The notes below the pieces were generated by a model, which saw only the letters and a program-made list of their open reading frames with translations, had not been told where the DNA came from and ran no database searches. The translations under genes were made by a program, and so were the position numbers. 59,050 nt of DNA from Candidatus Thiomargarita nelsonii (GTDB lineage Bacteria; Pseudomonadota; Gammaproteobacteria; Beggiatoales; Beggiatoaceae), in contig JSZA02000036.1 in NCBI GenBank assembly GCA_000785145.2, positions 1 to 59,050 of the forward strand. The letters are read 5' to 3'. The stretch's first letter is position 1. Every line of letters begins with the position of its first letter. Positions 11,125 through 19,674 of this stretch are shown in pieces.

Positions 11125-11148
11125 TCTATTGTGCTCCTAAATTTTTTA

Positions 11149-11787
11149 TTAATGAGTGGCTTTATCAACCGCTTTTGCAATCAACCCTTCATCAACACCA
11201 TGCTCTATTAAAGTTTTGGTCAATTTTTGAATGGTTGGATTATTCAATCGTTGCATATCGATCCGCAAGCCCTCATCGACATAATGCTGAATTAAAGGCT
11301 GATAATTAGAAAAACCAAACACGGGTGCAATACGCGCCAATGAGTTCACCACATTCTCTGGCATACGCAAGGTAATGGTCGTCATGGGAAAATCTGTTGG
11401 CATATCCAAAGAATAGGGAACTTCCTCAAGAAAGCGTTTTATAATATCATGCTCCGTGGTTTCCGAGCCAAGCTCAACTTCAGCAGAATAAGCTTCATCA
11501 TAAAAAAGCAACTTATATTTGCGATCAACCAATGAACGAAGCCAGAGCGCGAATTGGGCGCAATTTCGTACATCTCCATCTAAAACCACACTTTGTCCAG
11601 TTCGTTCTAGGCTACCCTCTAATATGCTATTTTTGAGGGAAATTATGAACGAGAGAGAATAAGCTCGCTCTGGGTTGTCTAGGTGCTGAATGTCAATATT
11701 CGGCCATTCTGCTTTGAGACGATTAATCAATTGTGCAGAGTCAATTTTTAAGTTTGTTTTTTCTGGGGGTGAAATAAAGTAATTCAT
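11149..11787 (-). CDS. Putative immunity/antitoxin protein with C-terminal ribbon-helix-helix domain
   Basis: 212 residues in two parts. Residues 1-120 (starting MNYFISPPEKTNLKIDSAQL, with LDGDVRNCAQFALWLRSLV and LLFYDEAYSAEVEL) resemble small immunity-like proteins common in filamentous bacteria. Residues about 132-180 (TTITLRMPENVVNSLARI ... IQHYVDEGLRID) have the strand-helix-helix pattern of a CopG/RHH DNA-binding domain. A strong ribosome site (AAGGAGG) precedes the ATG, nine bases after the nuclease stop. The pairing with the upstream nuclease and the DNA-binding domain suggest an autoregulating antitoxin. This is inference; it is not a Cmr subunit. Confidence 0.6.
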   Translation of the reverse strand: MNYFISPPEKTNLKIDSAQLINRLKAEWPNIDIQHLDNPERAYSLSFIISLKNSILEGSLERTGQSVVLDGDVRNCAQFALWLRSLVDRKYKLLFYDEAYSAEVELGSETTEHDIIKRFLEEVPYSLDMPTDFPMTTITLRMPENVVNSLARIAPVFGFSNYQPLIQHYVDEGLRIDMQRLNNPTIQKLTKTLIEHGVDEGLIAKAVDKATH

Positions 11788-11796
11788 AGTACCTCC

Positions 11797-12216
11797 TTAT
11801 AAAACAACAACACGCCCCGGTATTCTGTATCGCCGAAGTAATTTCTGAAAAAAGGGCGCCGCGCTAGACTCATTGATAATAACCTCAAGAGCGTTAATGG
11901 GCGTGTTAGGGTCGTTAATGACAGCAGCATACCGAAAAAATTCGTCTGCTACGCGATTAACTATCTTCTCCCGTATAAAATCCGGAATTTGTGAGCCCTC
12001 TATAAAAGGACTTCTATCGGCTTTAATTATAAATTTACATTCTAACAAAAAGCCATCTTTTACTCGAATACCATCTGCCCAAATTTTCTCGCCACCACCT
12101 TGTACTAGAATTTCTTGAGTGCCAGCAAATTTAATTTGGTACTGATAATTGGGACTATGACTTGGAGTGCCCCTTCTTTCAAACTGACTAGCCCATTCTG
12201 TAACAGTTTTTTTCAT
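11797..12216 (-). CDS. Putative PD-(D/E)XK nuclease toxin embedded in the cmr operon
   Basis: 139 residues from the ATG at 12216. An in-frame TTG at 12258 overlaps the end of cmr3 but lacks a ribosome site of its own. The motif WADGIRVKDGFLLECKFI gives D-x(n)-E-x-K, the pattern of PD-(D/E)XK nucleases. NYQYQIKFAGTQEI before it and EGSQIPDFIREKIVNRVADE after it resemble restriction-fold toxin domains of polymorphic toxin systems. It lacks secretion signals, so it would act inside the cell. It lies between cmr3 and cmr4 on the same strand, followed nine bases later by an immunity-like gene. It could be a toxin-antitoxin insertion or an accessory nuclease of the CRISPR complex. Confidence 0.6.
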   Translation of the reverse strand: MKKTVTEWASQFERRGTPSHSPNYQYQIKFAGTQEILVQGGGEKIWADGIRVKDGFLLECKFIIKADRSPFIEGSQIPDFIREKIVNRVADEFFRYAAVINDPNTPINALEVIINESSAAPFFQKLLRRYRIPGRVVVL

Positions 12217-12251
12217 ATAGGTGTGTGTTTTTAGCCAAGCGTGGATAATAA

Positions 12252-13334
12252 CTACCAAATCCCAACCGCCAACTCCCCCCGTCCCAACGCCGTCTCCAAG
12301 CCAATCTGATAACCATGCAAATCCGCCGCATTACCCTTTTCTAGCCGACAAAACCAAACGCTACCGGCTGGAATCAAACTGATCACTTCACGCGGCTCAT
12401 CATTCGCTAAATCCCAGCCCCCTTCACGGATCGGTTGACCCAAAACGGCACTAATAATCGTTAACTCGACACCATTGATCGAACCACGCCAGACTTTTTC
12501 ATTATTTTCAATCACTTCAGAAAAACCATCTGGCTGCCAATTCTCCCCCAAATTCGCGGGCGAGAGCAAAGTCAACATAATATTTTTAGTCTTGCTCAAA
12601 TCGGGATGTCCCAATTGAGGCAGATTTGAACGGCTTACCGTCACCGAAGCCAATCGCCCCTCTCCCCCAAATCGCACTCGCCCAGTTTCTGGATGTAAGG
12701 CATCATCAATACCCTCCACCATAACACCTATTTCTAATTGAAATTTATCCTCACGGAGGCGAATATGCTGATTTTGGTACAACATACCGTCTTCCATAGT
12801 ACGGCGTTCTTGATTGATGGCAATCCCCAAACGGGGTTCAATCTTAAATAAATCTTCTGACTGATAATATGATGAAGGATTTTGACCCGCTAACACTTGC
12901 TTTAACGCTTGGGCAGTCAACCAAGCCGTTTCCATCGGCTTAGCACCGGGAATGGTTTGCTCAGGTAAACGAACAAAACCTAAATCGCATTCTACAGGGG
13001 CACCCGGGCGCAAGCGCGTAAATTGTTCATCTTTTTGCAATAGGCACAATGGCACTGGATAAAGGCGTTGTCCTTCACATAATAAATAAATGCCCCTCAA
13101 ACGCAAATTGCCGAAACTGTTCGCATCTCCAATTTCTTGACATATATTAATATCTTTAGATAACTGATGTGCTGTACCATCCCCTTTGTTGAAAGCCTCC
13201 CAATCGACTTCCGCTTGTTCCCCTATCAAAGTCCGCACCGCACCGGCAACCGTTCGCGCCGGTGGCGGAAAAATATAAGGGCGGGCTTCACGAAAAAACC
13301 AAGTGTCTAATTGTGAAAAACACCATTGACTCAT
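12252..13334 (-). CDS. cmr3: CRISPR type III-B RAMP protein Cmr3
   Basis: 360 residues. Cmr3 (Cas5 type) binds the crRNA 5' tag and pairs with Cmr2. The N-terminal FSQLDTWFFREARP, PPPARTVAGAVRTLIG and LRLRGIYLLCEGQRLYPVP match the family, as does the C-terminal glycine motif GYQIGLETALGRGELAVG. The ATG comes directly after the cmr2 TAA. The coding region ends where the embedded nuclease gene begins, so the usual cmr3-cmr4 contact is broken by about 1.1 kb. Confidence 0.93.
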   Translation of the reverse strand: MSQWCFSQLDTWFFREARPYIFPPPARTVAGAVRTLIGEQAEVDWEAFNKGDGTAHQLSKDINICQEIGDANSFGNLRLRGIYLLCEGQRLYPVPLCLLQKDEQFTRLRPGAPVECDLGFVRLPEQTIPGAKPMETAWLTAQALKQVLAGQNPSSYYQSEDLFKIEPRLGIAINQERRTMEDGMLYQNQHIRLREDKFQLEIGVMVEGIDDALHPETGRVRFGGEGRLASVTVSRSNLPQLGHPDLSKTKNIMLTLLSPANLGENWQPDGFSEVIENNEKVWRGSINGVELTIISAVLGQPIREGGWDLANDEPREVISLIPAGSVWFCRLEKGNAADLHGYQIGLETALGRGELAVGIW

Positions 13335-14906
13335 TTAATCAACCCCTTTAGTCGCCAAAAAGCGTACAAATAATGCCGCATCAGCATCCAAACGCTCCAG
13401 ACCTTTATCATCAACCTCACGAATCACACGTCGGCATTGAATTAATAACGCATCAATCACTTTCTTAGCCTTAGCGAATCTCAGTTTACGTTTTTTATCA
13501 ACACCCGAAGCCATATAATCCGCCGCTAACAGATGACAAGCTTGTGCCTGATCGAGTATGGCTTTGCCCTCTTTTGGAGGATTCAATAAATCAAAACGTT
13601 CCCGAATCCGGTAGAAAAATTTACGGCTAAAATCTTTTTTCTTCTCATTACGAAAAGCTTCTGCCACTTTTTCAATCACCAATCTGCCATCATCATCTAA
13701 AGCCTGTTTCCAAGGCATTGCCCATTCAGCCGCCTTACCGCCTGGTTTCCACACGCGCACCGCAATCGCATCGCGCCCACAGCCATCTTTGGCGACATTA
13801 TCCAGTAAACTATGCGCGTCTCGGAGTATCTTAGTCAAAGGCATTTTGATATGTGCAAATTCTACCGCGCCCGATAAAGTTGAATGAATACCCGTACCCT
13901 CAAAGGCTTTTTCATACGCATCACGCAGCGTTTTTGCACAAGATAAAGCATCCTCTAAGGGGAGAATCGCTAACACATCATCGCCACCGGCATAGACTAA
14001 AAAACCGTTGTGACGAGACACCAATTCCGGCACTCGGCGAGTAAAGTTTTCCAAGGCATCAGAAATTTTAGTCGCGGCTTTGGTGTCGGTGAGATGCTTG
14101 CCTAAGGAGTCGCCATCCATCAGCAAAATCGCGTAAAAAGGTGCTGATTCGGGTGCCAGAGAGGAGAGTGAAGGTACGCCGGCGTTCAATTTCCAGCCTT
14201 TGAGTACCCAGCCGCCGGGCATCTTGATTTTTTTTTCTTTGCCGAGATTTTCAAAATGAACGGCAAAACGCCGCTTGACAAAGGCAATCGCACATAAAAA
14301 ATCCTTTTCACCAATAGCACGCCAAAAATTTTCCAGTTCTGTTTTATTAGGAGAACGGATGCCCGACAATTCTTGCCAGCCTGCCATACTCATACATTTC
14401 ACACCCGGCTCCTTGGGGGCAAAATGAGTTCGCCAATTTTTGCGACGATCTAATATATTAGAAGCTTCAGTCAGTGCCCAAGTGATTTCAAAAAAACCGC
14501 CAATTTGCCGATCCCAAATTTGGCGATGGATTGAGTCATTCTGACAGAAAGCTTGTAAATCAGCATTCCAGACCACTTCAGCCAATTCACGCCAAGCCAT
14601 TTGAACACTATCGACTATCGCTTCTGGTTTAAAATTGTGATTCACTGCCGCTTTAAAACGATTAGGCACTCTGCCTTGCGCGGGCGGCTGATTTTTACCC
14701 TGTCCTTCTAAGCAGTTGAGATAATTGTCATCGGGCTTAGGAAAAATAATGGTTCCCCCTTGCTTTTGCACAGAGCGCATCGCTACCGCAGCCAGCCAAG
14801 ATAAGATAAATGAGCCAGCCCAAAAGTCGCGGGTACGCTGTGCTTGGGCGACAAACTCTTGGACGGCGCCCAGGGTAAAATGAAAATACTTTTTGTCTTG
14901 AGTCAC
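13335..14906 (-). CDS. cmr2: CRISPR type III-B Cas10 (Cmr2), short form with GGDD
   Basis: 523 residues beginning at GTG (overlapping the cmr1 stop as GTGA). The N-terminal GAVQEFVAQAQRTRDFWAGS is typical of Cmr2. The palm domain has DGDSLGKHL near residue 263 and GGDD at residues 307-310, so synthesis of cyclic oligoadenylate is likely retained. No N-terminal HD nuclease domain is present; many Cmr2 proteins are several hundred residues longer. The complex would therefore depend on Cmr4 RNA cleavage and second-messenger signalling, yet the only CARF-type gene nearby is broken. Confidence 0.93.
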   Translation of the reverse strand: MTQDKKYFHFTLGAVQEFVAQAQRTRDFWAGSFILSWLAAVAMRSVQKQGGTIIFPKPDDNYLNCLEGQGKNQPPAQGRVPNRFKAAVNHNFKPEAIVDSVQMAWRELAEVVWNADLQAFCQNDSIHRQIWDRQIGGFFEITWALTEASNILDRRKNWRTHFAPKEPGVKCMSMAGWQELSGIRSPNKTELENFWRAIGEKDFLCAIAFVKRRFAVHFENLGKEKKIKMPGGWVLKGWKLNAGVPSLSSLAPESAPFYAILLMDGDSLGKHLTDTKAATKISDALENFTRRVPELVSRHNGFLVYAGGDDVLAILPLEDALSCAKTLRDAYEKAFEGTGIHSTLSGAVEFAHIKMPLTKILRDAHSLLDNVAKDGCGRDAIAVRVWKPGGKAAEWAMPWKQALDDDGRLVIEKVAEAFRNEKKKDFSRKFFYRIRERFDLLNPPKEGKAILDQAQACHLLAADYMASGVDKKRKLRFAKAKKVIDALLIQCRRVIREVDDKGLERLDADAALFVRFLATKGVD

Positions 14907-16117
14907 GGATAAATTCTCTCTCTATTATTAAAGCGATCCAAAAACTGATGTATCACATCCCAATCTATATCTGGTAAGACTCGACAACTTGTCGCGTGCC
15001 TCGCTTTCGCTTTGAGTTCAATACGATCCGAGGGCGGTAAAAAGGTTGCTGGCAATAGGGCTTGTATCGCTGCACATTCGCCATCAGGAAATTCATGTAA
15101 ATGAATAAAGAGCGGCGAAGCGCGTCGCCCACGCCCCGCACTTGTCCACCTATGTCCTTCTTGCCTAATCGGATTAACATCAACTTGGGCATCTTTAGCC
15201 GGTTTGATTGAAGTAAAAAAATAATTATGTGGCAAACCAAACACGGCTCTATCAGGGTGTGTGGTAACAGAATTTCCCGTTGCCACCGCATAAGCTAAAT
15301 CATGATCGGGCACAAAATTTTGTTCAGCATTTTGGTGGAGCTGCTCATGCTGTCCTGAGCGTGGATTCAAACGACCATAACTTCTATACAAGAGCATTTC
15401 TCTACCGACTTCCTCCAACAAGTCCCAAGCATTACGCCCTTTTAGGGAAATATCCACACGGCTTTTTTGTGAAAAAGCGGTAAACGGTGGCAAATCAGCC
15501 GACATGGATTGGCCGATTTCTGCTATTAACTCATTGTATTCAATGATATTTTTTGGGATTTGACACTGTTCAGTGCCACGTAATTGGTGAATAGCCACGG
15601 CACCCAAACCTTTACGTGCCCGACTACCGAGTCCTCCTAATAAACCAAATAAGCGTAAAGCTTCAGCCACACTGTCGATCTCCTCAGCCTTAACCCTGGG
15701 ACGAAAACAGATAGAGATTTTAAAATCTTGCCCCGCCTTGAGTGCGTTACGTAAATAACCATTTTTAAAGTGATAAACCCCTTGTCCTAATAAATAAGGG
15801 ATACCACCCGTCGCTTGGGGAGGGGGGTTGCATACTTTGATCTGAGTGGGACTGACTTGGAGAATAAATTGTCCTTGTCCCCCAAAATTTTCTTGGGTGG
15901 CCATGCCAAATAGTTGGCCTTCTTGAGTATGTAAAGATTGCAAGGCTTTGGCGACATTTCCCTGTGCTAATTTTAAATATTTACCCCAATTCAAGGCCCG
16001 CCACCAAAAACGCAAGGCGCCTTTGATAGAGGGTGGGCGTAAATCGGTGGCTTTTTGTGAGGCGTCACCGATAAACATGGGTGTGACAATACGATAAGTG
16101 GCTTCTAATATTTTCAT
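14903..16117 (-). CDS. cmr1: CRISPR type III-B RAMP protein Cmr1
   Basis: 404 residues from the ATG at 16117, chosen because MKILEATYRIVTPMFIGDAS is the usual Cmr1 N terminus; an upstream in-frame start would add unrelated residues. The block LRPPSIKGALRFWWRAL is the Cmr1 hallmark, and the glycine-rich GLLGGLGSRARKGLGAV follows. Cmr1 caps the 3' crRNA end of the filament. It is the first gene of the cmr operon and sits directly after a paired copy of the dispersed palindrome that separates it from the flotillin gene. Confidence 0.93.
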   Translation of the reverse strand: MKILEATYRIVTPMFIGDASQKATDLRPPSIKGALRFWWRALNWGKYLKLAQGNVAKALQSLHTQEGQLFGMATQENFGGQGQFILQVSPTQIKVCNPPPQATGGIPYLLGQGVYHFKNGYLRNALKAGQDFKISICFRPRVKAEEIDSVAEALRLFGLLGGLGSRARKGLGAVAIHQLRGTEQCQIPKNIIEYNELIAEIGQSMSADLPPFTAFSQKSRVDISLKGRNAWDLLEEVGREMLLYRSYGRLNPRSGQHEQLHQNAEQNFVPDHDLAYAVATGNSVTTHPDRAVFGLPHNYFFTSIKPAKDAQVDVNPIRQEGHRWTSAGRGRRASPLFIHLHEFPDGECAAIQALLPATFLPPSDRIELKAKARHATSCRVLPDIDWDVIHQFLDRFNNRERIYP

Positions 16118-16134
16118 GTGATTTTCTTTTTTTA

Positions 16135-16214
16135 AGGAGTCCAAGATTTATCTTGGGCGGCTCAACAAAGAGCCACGGTACATGGCGAAAAGTCCAAGAT
16201 AAATCTTGGACTCC
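16135..16214. repeat. Two facing copies of the dispersed palindrome between yqiK and cmr1
   Basis: Copies at 16135-16160 and 16190-16214 in opposite orientation flank a short spacer with its own GAGCC/GGCTC arms. The region lies between the flotillin stop and the cmr1 start. It could form a strong hairpin acting as a terminator or attenuator before the cmr operon. Confidence 0.8.
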
Positions 16215-16219
16215 TAAAT

Positions 16220-17926
16220 TTAAGCATTGGGTGGGGTGGTATTCATTCCTGCTGTCATCCCATTAATCCCCGAGTCGAGATTTAATCCTATCTCTTTCAT
16301 GATGTTATCCAAGAGTGGGGCGTGCATACGGTAGCGCAGTGCCGCATTGGTCACTTGTTCGGCTAAGTTAGCATTATTGTTGTCCGCTTCGCCAGAACTG
16401 GCAACGGTATTGAGTCCTTCAATTTGGTAAATCTTAATCCCTTCAATTCTCTCCATCGGCTTGACACTTTGTTCAATGATGGCCGGTAATTGTTCAAGGG
16501 CTTTGAGTTTGAGCTGCATTTCAATTTGTGTCTCGGAGAGGGTATTAGCCGCTTCATTGATTTGACGCTTGCCTTCCGCTTCAACTTTGTAACGCACTTC
16601 ATTGGCTTCTGCCCTAATTTTGGTCGCCTCCGCATCGGATTGGGCCGCAATTTTGATGGCATCTGCCTGACCTTGGGCGCGTAAACGATTGGCTTCTGCT
16701 TCGTCTTCACTGGCCCTTTTATTGGCATCGGCGGCTGTGGTGATACCGATGGCTTCCCGCTCTGCCTGTTTGTGGGCTTCAATCAGTTCAATTTGTTTTT
16801 GACGATCCGCTTGGGCGACTTCGCGGTACGTGTTCACGGTTTCTTCTGCCTTGACGGCTTCAGCACGGGCCAGATCTGCCTCTGCTTTGGCTTCTGACTC
16901 TTCCTTGGATTTATTGGCGATGGCAATCGCTCTCTCTTGCTCGGCTAATTCAATCGCCTTTTTCCGTTCAATTTCTGTCGATTCTACCGCCTTGCGTTGC
17001 GCGATCTCTTTTTCGGCAATAGCCTGTTTCTTTTCAATCATCGCGTGTTCTACTTGTTGCTCGGCAATGATTTTGGCTTCTTGTGCGGCTCGCTCCTGAT
17101 TGGCTTTTTGTTTGGCGATTTCGGCGGCTTGTTCGGCGCGGTAATTTTCAACTTCACGCTGCTGATTCAAATTGGCATATTCGGTATCTCGCCTCAGTTC
17201 CAATTTGTGGCGCTCAGCTTCTAGGTCTTTGGTTTGCATGGCAACTTGCGTGTCTTGTTCAATATCGTTGCGCCGCTTTCTGCGCTCTTCAATGGATTGA
17301 GTCAGTTTGGTCAAACCTTCGGCATCGAAGGCATTTTGGGGGTTAAAGTACTCTTTGTCTGTCTGATCGAGACCGGTGAGGGAGACGGTTTCCAATTCTA
17401 GCCCGTTTTGTTGCAAATCTTCAGAGACGGCGACTTGGACTTCTTGGACAAAATTGACGCGCTGTTCATGGAGTTCTTCCATGGCCATCTTGGCGGCGAC
17501 TGAGCGTAGGGCATCAACGAATTTGCCTTCAATCAGTTCCAAGATTTTTTCGATGTGCATGGTGCGCTTTCCTAGCGTTTGGGCGGCTGTGGCGATAGCC
17601 TCTTCATTGGGCGATACTCGCACATAGAATTCCGCCGCGACATCTACGCGCATACGGTCTTTGGTGATCAGGGCTTGCTCTTTAGCACGCGCCACTTGTA
17701 GGCGGTTGGTATTCATATTGACGGGTATGGTTTCGTGTACGATGGGCAGCACCAGGGCGCCACCGTTCATAATGACTTTTTGCCCGCCTAAGCCGGTGCG
17801 GACAAATGAGACTTCTTTGGTGGATCGCCGGTAAAGTTTGGCAAATATTAGGCCGATAGTGATCAGCGCGATGATGACAATGGCGGGTATAATGAGCAGC
17901 CAGCTATTTAATATGTTTTGTAACAT
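16220..17926 (-). CDS. yqiK: Flotillin-family inner membrane protein (YqiK-like)
   Basis: 568 residues. An N-terminal membrane helix (SWLLIIPAIVIIALITIGL) is followed by an SPFH/PHB domain (about residues 30-210). A very long Glu/Ala/Lys-rich coiled coil runs from about 220 to 460, and the C-terminal region matches flotillin. These proteins form oligomeric cages organising membrane microdomains. E. coli YqiK has similar length and also pairs with YqiJ, encoded here upstream on the same strand. In this window the pair is separated by 338 bases of inserted repeats. Flotillin versus YqiK naming is by similarity and context. Confidence 0.88.
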   Translation of the reverse strand: MLQNILNSWLLIIPAIVIIALITIGLIFAKLYRRSTKEVSFVRTGLGGQKVIMNGGALVLPIVHETIPVNMNTNRLQVARAKEQALITKDRMRVDVAAEFYVRVSPNEEAIATAAQTLGKRTMHIEKILELIEGKFVDALRSVAAKMAMEELHEQRVNFVQEVQVAVSEDLQQNGLELETVSLTGLDQTDKEYFNPQNAFDAEGLTKLTQSIEERRKRRNDIEQDTQVAMQTKDLEAERHKLELRRDTEYANLNQQREVENYRAEQAAEIAKQKANQERAAQEAKIIAEQQVEHAMIEKKQAIAEKEIAQRKAVESTEIERKKAIELAEQERAIAIANKSKEESEAKAEADLARAEAVKAEETVNTYREVAQADRQKQIELIEAHKQAEREAIGITTAADANKRASEDEAEANRLRAQGQADAIKIAAQSDAEATKIRAEANEVRYKVEAEGKRQINEAANTLSETQIEMQLKLKALEQLPAIIEQSVKPMERIEGIKIYQIEGLNTVASSGEADNNNANLAEQVTNAALRYRMHAPLLDNIMKEIGLNLDSGINGMTAGMNTTPPNA

Positions 17927-17965
17927 GATTTATTCCTTAATAATTAATATTTAATCTAAGTACTT

Positions 17966-18200
17966 AAAATAAAATGATATTTGTAGGGTGCGTCCTACGC
18001 ACCTTTTGAGCGTCAGGGTGCGTAGGACCAATGCCATTAAGTTAAGCTTTTTTGTAGGGTGGGTAGAGCGAAACCCACCGAATTGACGAAAATGGTGGGT
18101 TGGGCGTCCCGCCACTTCGTCCCGCTCCGCTCTACCCACCCTACATGATAGATATTTTTCCTTAACTTAATGGCATTGGTGCGTAGGACGCACCCTACAA
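17966..18200. repeat. Repeat family C copy, interrupted by a MITE
   Basis: Begins with the same flank and arm as the copy at 8528-8602 and ends with GTGCGTAGGACGCACCCTAC. Between, at 18029-18178, a 150-bp element is inserted. Removing it and one GTGCGTAGGAC copy recreates an intact family C palindrome. No gene in this stretch. Confidence 0.8.
18029..18178. mobile_element. 150-bp MITE with 18-bp terminal repeats, IS4-like
   Basis: The ends are perfect inverted repeats: CAATGCCATTAAGTTAAG at 18029-18046 and its reverse complement at 18161-18178. The element is flanked by an 11-bp direct repeat GTGCGTAGGAC (18018-18028 and 18179-18189), as expected of a target-site duplication. It has no open gene. 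Its interior is a complete copy of repeat family B. Terminal sequence and duplication length recall IS231-type members of the IS4 family, so it was probably moved by a transposase encoded elsewhere. Confidence 0.85.
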
Positions 18201-18264
18201 AACCTCGTAAATGGACTTGTGTCGGCTCGATGAGTGCGGAGCTTGGGGAATGATAAAAAAAGCG

Positions 18265-18903
18265 TCACGATTCAGTACTGACAGCGAGATATTTTGCTCC
18301 TACATGCTCAACTAATAATACAACATTTCCCTCTGTAAATTCTTCATTTTCTGCATCAGGCTCGACCATAATCAAATGGGTGGTGCCATAATTATCTTTA
18401 AATTTCGCACGGGCGGGTCGTCCTTTTTTGGCGGTGCCCAAGCTGATGGTGGCTAGCCGCCCAATAAAGCTATCTTCAGAAATCACCTCAGTTTCGTCGC
18501 TTGGCATGATTTTACCAATGCCCTGTCCCAATTTACGCACAATTGGCATGGATAAAAAAAAGGCGATTACCGCCGCCAGCAGGGCGGGTAGCATATTGCC
18601 AAAAATTTCTAGCGATGTCGCTTGCAATGTGTAACCGGTGAGACCAAAAACGGTTAAAAATATGACAAATAAAATCATAATCGGCACTCTGCCCACATTG
18701 AGCCAACCGAACAATTTGCCAAGGGATGAGTCGATGTCTCCTGTGTCTATGTCTGTATTGACATCGGGTACAAAGTGATCTAACAAACTGGAAAGCCCAA
18801 AGCCTAAAAGGGTTAGGATGCCTTCCAGTAGGGCAATGCCCAGCATAATTAACAAGCAAATGGTAAAGGGCAAATTATGGGGATCTAAAATAAAAGTCAT
18901 CAT
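18265..18903 (-). CDS. yqiJ: YqiJ-like membrane protein with NfeD-type OB fold
   Basis: 212 residues, like E. coli YqiJ (about 209). The N-terminal half has three to four hydrophobic segments (for example NLPFTICLLIMLGIALLEGI and IMILFVIFLTVFGLTGYTLQ). The C-terminal region (DSFIGRLATISLGTAKKGRP ... VVLLVEHVGAKYLAV) is an NfeD/OB-fold-like beta domain. It precedes the flotillin gene on the same strand, the conserved arrangement of NfeD-type partners. It probably acts with that flotillin in membrane organisation. Confidence 0.85.
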   Translation of the reverse strand: MMTFILDPHNLPFTICLLIMLGIALLEGILTLLGFGLSSLLDHFVPDVNTDIDTGDIDSSLGKLFGWLNVGRVPIMILFVIFLTVFGLTGYTLQATSLEIFGNMLPALLAAVIAFFLSMPIVRKLGQGIGKIMPSDETEVISEDSFIGRLATISLGTAKKGRPARAKFKDNYGTTHLIMVEPDAENEEFTEGNVVLLVEHVGAKYLAVSTES

Positions 18904-18960
18904 TATTTTCCTGAAAAAACGTGCTAAACAAGTGCCTCACCCTCTAAGTTAATTTCTAAA

Positions 18961-19269
18961 TTAGGCCAATATATCAAGTCCTTTTTGTTCAACTAAGTTT
19001 AACAACTTAAGTGAGGTTCCCTTGGGTTTTATTTTTCCATTTTCCCATCTTTGTATCGTCGAAGGGCTGGTATTGAGATAAGCTGCGAAAACCGTTTGAC
19101 TGGTATGATTTTTGAGTCGGATATGCTTGATTTGTTCTGGGTTATACTGCTTAAGTTGTGGATCGCTCCGCGCATCATATTCACGCAAAGTTTTTGCATC
19201 CATCAAGCCAGCCTTATTTAGCCCTTGAGCAGTTTCGTGAACAACTTCCAGTATTGATTTATCCATCAT
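18961..19269 (-). CDS. HigA/RelB-like antitoxin with XRE-type HTH
   Basis: 102 residues. The C-terminal half is a helix-turn-helix (QTVFAAYLNTSPSTIQRWEN followed by GKIKPKGTSLKLL), typical of HigA-type antitoxins encoded after their toxin. Its ATG overlaps the toxin stop (ATGA), so the two are co-translated. It would repress the module and neutralise the RelE-family toxin. The toxin copy here is out of frame, so only the antitoxin may be produced intact. Confidence 0.85.
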   Translation of the reverse strand: MMDKSILEVVHETAQGLNKAGLMDAKTLREYDARSDPQLKQYNPEQIKHIRLKNHTSQTVFAAYLNTSPSTIQRWENGKIKPKGTSLKLLNLVEQKGLDILA

Positions 19270-19632
19270 AACACCTCGATTATTTCTCCAATCTCAATCG
19301 CTTTTTCTAAATCGACATCATTATAACTTAACAAGTCCTTTGCCAATCGTTTTAATGTCTTGAGTTCATTCACATCAATATTGTCTCTCTGATTTTTAGC
19401 AAAGCCATACATAAAAAAAGCGTTTTCCTCGACTTTGAATGCTATCAATGTTCTCCCCCCCCCCACGCTTGCCCTGCCCTTGAATTCCTATGCGTTTCTT
19501 ATAGACATGCCCACCCAAATCAGCATCTATAAGGCCTTGTTCCATTTCTTTGACCGCTTTTTTGAGGGATTCATCGGTTAGCCCTTCCTTATTAGCCCAT
19601 TTGTGGAACAACTTAAGCTTAAAAATTTTCAT
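19266..19632 (-). pseudogene. RelE/HigB-type toxin, frameshifted in a G10 tract
   Basis: Reading from the ATG at 19632 gives MKIFKLKLFHKWANKEGL ... GGHVYKKRIGIQGQGKRGGG. The frame is then lost in a run of ten G (19455-19464 on the plus strand as C) and resumes as RTLIAFKVEENAFFMYGFAK and NIDVNELKTLKRLAKDLL to the stop at 19266. With nine G the protein would be a full RelE-family toxin of about 122 residues. The break is either a sequencing/assembly miscall, a recent mutation, or slippage-based switching. Confidence 0.85.
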
Positions 19633-19674
19633 GTCTCATTCTCAATTAAAGAAATGGATGGTACCATAATTTAG

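Noticed and set aside
8667..16144. Search for a CRISPR array, cas1, cas2 or cas6 near the cmr genes
   Set aside because: None found; the repeats nearby are isolated palindromes without regular spacers.
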